From positions 1 to 9,482 of the forward strand of contig JBJXGF010000319.1 in the NCBI GenBank assembly GCA_046153015.1: DNA of 9,482 bases, given 5' to 3'. This document shows, in pieces, positions 4,397 to 9,482 of the stretch (positions are counted from its first letter, which is position 1; every line of letters begins with the position of its first letter). Origin of the DNA: JBJXGF01 sp046153015. GTDB taxonomy: Bacteria; Actinomycetota; Acidimicrobiia; Acidimicrobiales; CAIXPF01. Made by a program: the position numbers and the translations under genes. The notes under the pieces are model-generated. The model was not told where the DNA came from. It made no database searches and saw only the letters and a list, made by a program, of their open reading frames with translations.

Positions 4397-5688
4397 TGCC
4401 GCCGCATGATGCGCCGGCCTCGGTGTCGCCGCCCGCTCGTTCCCTGCTGCGGGTCGCCACGGCCGGCTCGGTGGACGACGGCAAGTCCACCCTCATCGGC
4501 CGGCTGTTGTACGACACGAAGACGCTGATGGACGACCAGCTCGCGGCGGTGGAGCGGGCCAGCCTCCAGCGCGGTGACGGCTACACGAACCTGGCGCTGC
4601 TCACCGACGGCCTGCGGGCCGAGCGGGAGCAGGGCATCACGATCGACGTGGCCTACCGGTTCTTCGCCACGCCGCGGCGCTCGTTCATCGTGGCCGACAC
4701 GCCCGGGCACGCGCAGTACACCAGGAACATGGTGACCGGGGCCTCCAGCGCCGACGCCGCCGTGGTGCTGGTCGACGCCCGCCGCGGGGTGCTCGAGCAG
4801 ACCCGCCGTCACGCCTACCTGTCGGCGCTGCTCGGCGTGCGCACGATCGTGGTCGCGGTGAACAAGATGGACCTCGTCGGCTGGGACGAGCACACCTTCG
4901 AGCTGATCGCCAAGGAAGTGTCCGAGCACGTGGCGGCGGTGGCGGCCGTCGAGCTGCGCTGCGTGCCGATCTCGGCGTTGCACGGCGACAACGTGGTCGA
5001 GCGCGGCGACGCGGCTCCGTGGTACGACGGGCCCACGCTGCTCGAGCTGCTCGAGAGCGCCGAGGCGGCGCCGCCGGTGGAGCACGGGGCCCGGCTGGCC
5101 GTGCAGTGGGTGGTGCGGCCGATGAGCCACGAGCACCACGACTACCGGGGTTACGCCGGTCAGCTCGCCGGCGGTGTGCTGCGCCGCGGTGAGGAAGTGG
5201 TGGTCCTGCCCTCCGGAAAGCGGTCCCGCGTCGCTGCGATCGACGTGTACGAAGGCGAGCTCGACGCCGCGGCGCCCGGCGATGCGATCACGCTGCGCCT
5301 CGAGGACGACCTCGACGTGAGCCGGGGCGATGTGATCGTGGCCGCCGAGGGCCCCCCGCCCTGCGTCGGCGACGAGATCGAGGCCGATCTCTGCTGGATG
5401 ATCGACTCGCCGCTGACGCTCGGCGCCCGCTGCCAGCTCAAGGCGGGGGCGAGCACGGTCAAGGCGGTGGTGAGCGAGCTCGTGCACCGGCTCGAGGTCA
5501 ACACGCTCACCCCGTATCCGAACCCCGAGCGCCTCGAGCTCAACGACCTCGGCCGGGTGCGGCTGCGGGTCAGCGCACCGCTGGTGGCCGACCCCTACGA
5601 CCGCTGCCGGGACACCGGCCGGTTCATCGTGATCGACGAGGCCACCAACGCCACGGCCGGCGCCGGGCTCATCAGGGTGGTGCGGTGA
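4396..5688 (+). CDS. cysN: Sulfate adenylyltransferase subunit 1 (regulatory GTPase of ATP sulfurylase)
   Basis: The 430-aa protein is an EF-Tu-like translational-type GTPase that couples GTP hydrolysis to APS formation by CysD. The G1 loop GSVDDGKST is at residues 24-32, followed by REQGITIDVAYRFF (switch I), DTPGH at 101-105 (switch II) and NKMD at 156-159, with SALHG completing the guanine site. Beta-barrel domains follow (ARLAVQWVVRP, then YAGQLAGGVLRRGEEVVVLPSG). The length corresponds to CysN alone: there is no C-terminal CysC (APS kinase) domain as found in NodQ/CysNC fusions. The start is ATG 4396, nine bases after GAGGG; it overlaps the stop of the repeat-encoded minicistron. The 3' end overlaps the next gene (GTGA, 5685-5688). 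Confidence 0.96.
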   Translation: MPPHDAPASVSPPARSLLRVATAGSVDDGKSTLIGRLLYDTKTLMDDQLAAVERASLQRGDGYTNLALLTDGLRAEREQGITIDVAYRFFATPRRSFIVADTPGHAQYTRNMVTGASSADAAVVLVDARRGVLEQTRRHAYLSALLGVRTIVVAVNKMDLVGWDEHTFELIAKEVSEHVAAVAAVELRCVPISALHGDNVVERGDAAPWYDGPTLLELLESAEAAPPVEHGARLAVQWVVRPMSHEHHDYRGYAGQLAGGVLRRGEEVVVLPSGKRSRVAAIDVYEGELDAAAPGDAITLRLEDDLDVSRGDVIVAAEGPPPCVGDEIEADLCWMIDSPLTLGARCQLKAGASTVKAVVSELVHRLEVNTLTPYPNPERLELNDLGRVRLRVSAPLVADPYDRCRDTGRFIVIDEATNATAGAGLIRVVR

Positions 5689-6230
5689 GGCTCTACCCCG
5701 TCGGCCTGGTGCTCGAAGGGCGGCCCTGCCTGGTGGTGGGCGGCGGCCCGGTGGCGGCGCGCAAGGCGGCGGGGCTGGCCGCGTGCGGGGCCGTGGTCAC
5801 GGTGGTGGCGCCCGAGCCGGGCGCCGAGGTGCGCTCGCTCGAGGGCGTCCGGGTCGAGGCCCGCCCCTACCGCCCGGGCGAGGCGGGCGACTACCGCTTC
5901 GTGATCGCCGCCGACGCCGCTTCGAACGCGCTCGTGCACGCCGATGCGGAGGCCGCCAACGTGTTCGTCAACGCCGCCGACGACCCGCCGCGCTGCAGCG
6001 CGGTGCTGCCCGCCGTGCTCCGCCGCGGGCCGCTCACGGTGGCCTGCTCGACGGGAGGGGCCAGCCCGGCTCTGGCCTCGTGGGTGCGGGACCAGGTGGC
6101 CGAGCTGATCGGGCCCGAGGTGGGCGAGGCGGCGGTGACGTTGGCCGAACGCCGAGCCGAGCTCCACGCCCGGGGCGAGAGCACCGAGGGTGTGGACTGG
6201 CGCCGCCAGATCGAGGCGCTGCTGCGGTGA
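5685..6230 (+). CDS. Precorrin-2 dehydrogenase / sirohydrochlorin ferrochelatase, Met8p/CysG N-terminal type
   Basis: The 181-aa product starts at GTG 5685, overlapping the cysN stop. It opens with an NAD-binding Rossmann motif, CLVVGGGPVAARKAAGL (glycines at 19-21), as in the N-terminal module of CysG and in Met8p. NAADDPPRCS carries the conserved aspartate (D99, equivalent to CysG D104 by alignment of NVVDAP), and CSTGGASPALASWVRD matches the following conserved block. The enzyme oxidises precorrin-2 to sirohydrochlorin. Met8p-like proteins also insert iron, but the shorter SirC type only oxidises, and this protein is on the short side, so ferrochelatase activity is uncertain. With the next gene it supplies siroheme to the sulfite reductase. 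Its stop overlaps the start of the methyltransferase gene (GTGA). Confidence 0.9.
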   Translation: MRLYPVGLVLEGRPCLVVGGGPVAARKAAGLAACGAVVTVVAPEPGAEVRSLEGVRVEARPYRPGEAGDYRFVIAADAASNALVHADAEAANVFVNAADDPPRCSAVLPAVLRRGPLTVACSTGGASPALASWVRDQVAELIGPEVGEAAVTLAERRAELHARGESTEGVDWRRQIEALLR

Positions 6231-7027
6231 CCGTGCACCTCGTCGGCGCCGGGCCGGGCGACTCCGACCTCCTCACCCTTCGAGCGGCGCGCCTGCTGGC
6301 CGCGTGCGACGTGGTCGTCTACGACCGGCTGGTGGACCCCGCCGTGCTGGAGTTGGCGCGGCCCGCCGCCGAGCGGATCGACGTGGGCAAGCGGCGCGGC
6401 GCCCCGCTCAACCAGGACCTGATCACCACGCTGCTGGTGCAGCTCGGCCGCGCCGGGCGAGACGTGGTGCGCCTGAAGGGCGGCGACCCGTTCGTGTTCG
6501 GCCGCGGCGGCGAAGAGGCCGCCGCGCTGGCCGCGGCCGGCGTGGCGTTCGACGTGACGCCCGGCGTCACCTCCGCCGTCGGGGCGCCGGCGTACGCCGG
6601 GATCCCGGTCACCCACCGCGGCCTCGCCGCGTCGTTCACCGTCGTCACCGGCCACCGGGGGGGCGACGCCGGCTCGCCGCCCACCGACTGGTCGGCGCTG
6701 GCCCGGGTGGGCGGCACGATCGTGGTGCTCATGGGCGTGACCGAGCGGGCCGAGATCGCCGACGCGCTGCTGAGAGGCGGTCTGTCACCCGCCACTCCCG
6801 TGGCCGCGGTGCAGTGGGGCACGAGAGCCGGGCGCCAGACCGTGCGGCGCACCCGCCTCGATCAGCTCGGCGACACGCCCGTCGAGCCGCCGGCCACGCT
6901 CGTGATCGGCGCGGTCGCCGCGCTCGACCTGGCGTGGTTCGAACCGGGCGCCGCCGCAACCGGCGTGCGGGCCGTAGTCAAGTGTGCTGAAGTCGACACG
7001 CAGGGAAGGGGGAGCGATGGACCGTGA
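6227..7027 (+). CDS. cobA: Uroporphyrinogen-III C-methyltransferase (SUMT)
   Basis: The 266-aa product starts at GTG 6227 inside the stop of the preceding gene. It has the SAM-dependent tetrapyrrole methylase signatures VHLVGAGPGDSDLLTLRA at the N-terminus, VVYDRLVDPAVL, and VRLKGGDPFVFGRGGEEA in the middle. TPGVTSAVGAPAYAGIPVTHR and VVLMGV follow. It adds methyl groups at C2 and C7 of uroporphyrinogen III to make precorrin-2, the branch point to siroheme and cobalamin. The separate reading frames for this enzyme and the dehydrogenase together correspond to the two halves of CysG, in reversed gene order relative to cobA-first operons. The C-terminal 25 residues after DLAWFEP are not conserved-looking and overlap the ribosome-binding site and start of the sulfite reductase gene by 11 bases. 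Confidence 0.93.
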   Translation: MTVHLVGAGPGDSDLLTLRAARLLAACDVVVYDRLVDPAVLELARPAAERIDVGKRRGAPLNQDLITTLLVQLGRAGRDVVRLKGGDPFVFGRGGEEAAALAAAGVAFDVTPGVTSAVGAPAYAGIPVTHRGLAASFTVVTGHRGGDAGSPPTDWSALARVGGTIVVLMGVTERAEIADALLRGGLSPATPVAAVQWGTRAGRQTVRRTRLDQLGDTPVEPPATLVIGAVAALDLAWFEPGAAATGVRAVVKCAEVDTQGRGSDGP

Positions 7028-8783
7028 AATCGATGCCGAACAGCTCGCCGACATCGCCAAGTTCGAGCAGATGCTCGCGGCGAACCAGGCCGGCGAGGTC
7101 GAAGACGACGTGTTCCGGGTGTTCCGGCTGAACAACGGCATCTACGGTCAACGCCAAGGCGGCGACGACATGATGGTGCGGGTCAAGATCCCGTACGGCT
7201 CGCTGCGCCCCGAGCAGCTGGAGATGATCGGCTTCCTCGTCGACACCTACAGCCGCGGCTTCGGCCACATCACGACCCGCCAGAACATCCAGTTCCACTT
7301 CGTCAAGCTGGCCAAGATCCCCGAGGTGCTGCGCCATCTCGCCTCGGTCGGGCTGACCACCCGCGAGGCCTGCGGCGACACGCTGCGCAACGTGCAGGGC
7401 TGCCACCTCGCCGGGGCCTGCCCCCACGAGCACCTCGACGTGAGCCCCTGGGCCGAGGCCACCTACCGGCACTTCATCCGCAACCCGCTCGCCCAGCGCC
7501 TGCCCCGCAAGTTCAAGGTGAACTTCTCGGGCTGCAGCACCGACTGCGGGCAGGCGATGTTCAACGACGTCGGCGTGATCGCGGTCACCCGCACCGCGGC
7601 CGACGGCACGGTCGAGTCCGGCTTCCGGGTCTACGTAGCGGGCGGGCTCGGGGCCAACCCGCACCCGGCGCTGGCCCTCGAGGAGTTCACCTCCCGCGAG
7701 GACCTGCTGCCCACCATCGAGTCGCTGCTGCGGGTGTTCGACCGGGCGGGCAACCGAGACAACAAGCTCCGGGCCCGCATGAAGTGGCTGGTCGACACGC
7801 TGGGCTTCGAGGAGCTGCAGCGCCGCGTGTTCCAGACCCGGCGCCTGCTGCCCGCCTCGTCGAGCTGGCCGGGGGGCATCCCCGCCGCCGTGCAGAAGGC
7901 GGGCGACGCGCCGGCCGGGCGCCACGCCACGATCGCCGCCACGGCGATGGGTCAGGGCACCCCGGTGCAGATCGGATCGCGCGAGCCCTTCGCCCGGTGG
8001 GAGGCGGCCAACGTGGTGCGCGGCGCGGCGAACGGCACGGTCTCCGCCTACGCCTACGCCAAGATCGGCGACGTGACCGCCGACCAGTTCCGAGCTCTCG
8101 CCTCCATCCAGCGCGAGCTCGGTCTGGAGGTGCGCGTGACCAACCGCCAGAACCTCGTGTTCCGGGGGCTCACCGACGCGCAGCTGCGCACCCTCTACGA
8201 GCGGTTGGCCACGATCGGGATGGCCGAGCCCGGCGCCGAGCTGGTGCGCGACGTGGTCGCCTGCCCGGGGGCCGACACCTGCAGCCAGGCGGTCACCCAG
8301 TCCCGCGGGCTGGCCAAGGCCATCGGCGAGGCGCTCGAGGAGGAGGGCCTGGCCGAGGTGGGCGGCGTGCGCATCAACATCTCGGGCTGCACCAACTCCT
8401 GCGGCCAGCACCACACCGCCGACATCGGCTTCTTCGGTGCGGAGCGTCGGGTCAACGGCCAGGCCGCGCCCGGCTACCAGATGCTGCTCGGCGGCTACGT
8501 GGGCGCCGAGCAGATCGAGTTCGGCGACAAGGCCCTGCGCCTGCCGGCCCGCAACGCCCCCGCCGCCACCGTGCGGGTGGTCCGCCGTTTCGCTGCGGAA
8601 CGCGAGGCGGGCGAGACGTTCCGGGCGTGGATGGACCGCTCCGGCGGCGCCAAGACCCTCGGTCGGGAGCTGAAGGACCTCGACGTGTTCCCCAGCGTGT
8701 TGGAGGGCCCCGAGTTCTACATGGACTACGACGAGATCACCCCGTTCGCCGTCGAGATCGGCGAGTCGGAGTGCGCGACCTGA
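7017..8783 (+). CDS. sir: Siroheme/[4Fe-4S] sulfite (or nitrite) reductase, ferredoxin-type
   Basis: The 588-aa protein starts at ATG 7017, preceded by a strong purine run GGAAGGGGGAG (7004-7014). It has the two-fold repeated architecture of the family: TTRQNIQFHF (R88) in the first half and VTNRQNLVFRG in the second. RKFKVNFSG (K165, K167) matches the basic residues that bind sulfite. The C-terminal half holds ACPGADTC (C416, C422) and SGCTNSCGQ (C458, C462), the ligands of the siroheme-coupled [4Fe-4S] cluster. Unusually, the N-terminal half also has GCHLAGACPHE (C129, C135) and SGCSTDCGQ (C173, C177). Sulfite is chosen over nitrite because of the surrounding cysHDN and siroheme genes; the motifs do not separate the two. 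No flavoprotein partner gene (CysJ) is present, so ferredoxin is the likely electron donor. It overlaps the next gene by 13 bases. Confidence 0.93.
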   Translation: MDREIDAEQLADIAKFEQMLAANQAGEVEDDVFRVFRLNNGIYGQRQGGDDMMVRVKIPYGSLRPEQLEMIGFLVDTYSRGFGHITTRQNIQFHFVKLAKIPEVLRHLASVGLTTREACGDTLRNVQGCHLAGACPHEHLDVSPWAEATYRHFIRNPLAQRLPRKFKVNFSGCSTDCGQAMFNDVGVIAVTRTAADGTVESGFRVYVAGGLGANPHPALALEEFTSREDLLPTIESLLRVFDRAGNRDNKLRARMKWLVDTLGFEELQRRVFQTRRLLPASSSWPGGIPAAVQKAGDAPAGRHATIAATAMGQGTPVQIGSREPFARWEAANVVRGAANGTVSAYAYAKIGDVTADQFRALASIQRELGLEVRVTNRQNLVFRGLTDAQLRTLYERLATIGMAEPGAELVRDVVACPGADTCSQAVTQSRGLAKAIGEALEEEGLAEVGGVRINISGCTNSCGQHHTADIGFFGAERRVNGQAAPGYQMLLGGYVGAEQIEFGDKALRLPARNAPAATVRVVRRFAAEREAGETFRAWMDRSGGAKTLGRELKDLDVFPSVLEGPEFYMDYDEITPFAVEIGESECAT

Positions 8784-9364
8784 CCGAGCCGGGCCCCGAG
8801 CTGGATGCGGCGGCCGCCGCCGCCATCGACGCCGCCAACGCGCACGACCCGTCGCGGGTGCGGGTGGACGGCGAGGAGCGCCCGTTGGCGCTCGTGCAGG
8901 GCCAGCGCGCCGCCGACTGGGTGCGTCGCCTGGCCCCGCAGGCCGGCCCGGCCGTCGTGCTGGCGGCCCGCGCCCATCATCTGCGCCGCTGGGAGCTGGC
9001 CCGCGCCGCGTACCCCGAGGGGCGGGTCGGCTACCTGCGTTGGCGGCGCGAGCAGAAGCAGCGCCACGCCGCCGCGGTGGGCGAGGTGCTGCTCGGCGTG
9101 GGCGCGGGGTCCGCCCTGGTGGAACGGGTGCAGGAGCTGGTCGCTCGGGGCGATCTCTCCGACCCCGACGCCCAGCTCGTGGAGGACGCCGCCTGCCTGG
9201 TCTTCGTCGAGCTGCAGCTCGCCGAGTTCGCCGCCCGCCTCGACCCGGCGAAGGCCGCCTCGGTGGTGGCCAAGACCCTGGCGAAGATGAGCCCGGCCGC
9301 CCGGGAGGCGGCGCAGCAGGCCGCCCCGCCCGAGGCCAGGCCGCTGCTCGAACCGGCGGGCTGA
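8771..9364 (+). CDS. DUF4202 family protein
   Basis: The 197-aa product starts at GTG 8771, within the end of the sulfite reductase gene, with the purine-rich GGCGAGTCGGA just before it. The pattern AIDAANAHDP, ARAHHLRRWELARAAYP, GRVGYLRWRREQKQRHA, VEDAACLVFVELQL and KTLAKMSPAAREAA matches my memory of the DUF4202 family (about 190 aa, all-helical). H69, H70, H99 and the E138-D139 pair are spaced in a way that suggests a helical metal site like that of HD-domain proteins; this is inference. No signal peptide or membrane segment is seen. Function is unknown. Its position as the last coupled gene after sulfite reductase suggests a role in sulfur (or nitrite) assimilation or in handling the siroheme enzyme. 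Confidence 0.78.
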   Translation: MRDLTEPGPELDAAAAAAIDAANAHDPSRVRVDGEERPLALVQGQRAADWVRRLAPQAGPAVVLAARAHHLRRWELARAAYPEGRVGYLRWRREQKQRHAAAVGEVLLGVGAGSALVERVQELVARGDLSDPDAQLVEDAACLVFVELQLAEFAARLDPAKAASVVAKTLAKMSPAAREAAQQAAPPEARPLLEPAG

Positions 9365-9482
9365 GCGGCCCTGAGCGAGCCGCTGCTCAGCGCGGCGCCG
9401 AGGTCGGGGCCACCGCGGCTGCTGGCCGCGCTGCTGCACGGCCACGGCGGCATGCCGGACGCGCTCGGGGGCGTGGCCATCG
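9365..9482 (+). other. Window tail with an unidentified open frame reaching the right edge
   Basis: After TGA 9362-9364 the same frame stays open to the edge (reading SEPLLSAAPRSGPPRLLAAL, then LHGHGGMPDALGG), with G or C at nearly every third position. The only standard starts are ATG 9452 and a GTG near 9473, neither with a clear ribosome-binding site. The peptide is too short to identify; it may be the beginning of the next gene or non-coding high-GC sequence. Confidence 0.25.
9371..9390 (+). terminator. Stem-loop just after the operon, possible terminator
   Basis: CTGAGC (9371-9376) pairs with GCTCAG (9385-9390) around an 8-base loop, seven bases after the stop of the DUF4202 gene. No T-run follows, so it is not a classical intrinsic terminator. 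High-GC actinobacteria often lack the T-run, so a terminator role remains possible. Confidence 0.3.

Noticed and set aside
4369..5487. 372-codon minus-strand frame opposite cysN
   Set aside because: Antisense of a well-conserved GTPase; His/Arg/Gly-rich product, no motif.
6984..7016. ATG 6984 as start of the sulfite reductase
   Set aside because: ATG 7017 has a much better ribosome-binding site and gives the expected N-terminus; the longer form would overlap cobA by 44 bases.
6978..8414. 478-codon minus-strand frame opposite the sulfite reductase
   Set aside because: Same cause: a stop-poor antisense frame in GC-rich coding DNA.

Overview
The window is very GC-rich, with GTG as well as ATG starts and genes packed end to end. 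Together with a SAM-I/SAM-IV-type riboswitch, this points to a high-GC actinobacterium. An Acidimicrobiia-like lineage is my guess from gene content and cannot be proved from this sequence. The theme is assimilatory sulfur metabolism.

Left part (1-814, minus strand): a two-gene unit with a small single-pass membrane protein, possibly PH-like, followed with a GTGA overlap by a TauE/SafE-family membrane transporter that runs off the left edge. TauE/SafE proteins include exporters of sulfite and other sulfur compounds. The gap at 815-1209 has no convincing gene. It holds a GC-rich pair of 23-bp tandem repeats, an AT-richer divergent promoter area, and a SAM-responsive riboswitch with a candidate extra pseudoknot. 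The riboswitch precedes a plus-strand PLP-dependent trans-sulfuration enzyme (1210-2436), presumably of methionine/homocysteine synthesis.

Main operon (2544-9364, plus strand): cysH (4Fe-4S APS reductase), cysD and cysN (ATP sulfurylase), a Met8/CysG-N-like precorrin-2 dehydrogenase, cobA-type uroporphyrinogen-III methyltransferase, a siroheme sulfite reductase, and a DUF4202 protein. Sulfate is activated to APS by CysDN, reduced to sulfite by CysH, and reduced to sulfide by the siroheme enzyme. The two tetrapyrrole genes supply siroheme. No APS kinase (CysC) is present and none is fused to CysN, which fits direct APS reduction. Nearly every gene overlaps the next by 1-13 bases, so translational coupling probably runs through the whole operon. 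A putative promoter and three 17-bp tandem repeats lie just upstream of cysH.

The most unusual structure is at 4102-4396, between cysD and cysN: three complete and one truncated copy of a 76/77-bp tandem repeat. Each copy starts with the last codons of cysD and recreates the TGATG stop/start overlap. The array is therefore a chain of minicistrons (25 aa, then 62 aa in the sequence as given) whose stop and start codons overlap by one base from cysD through to cysN. This resembles in design the MIRU elements of mycobacterial operons. The sulfite reductase is also notable because both halves carry a C-X5-C plus C-X3-C cluster-binding motif set. The last ~118 bases hold a stem-loop and an unidentified open frame reaching the right edge.
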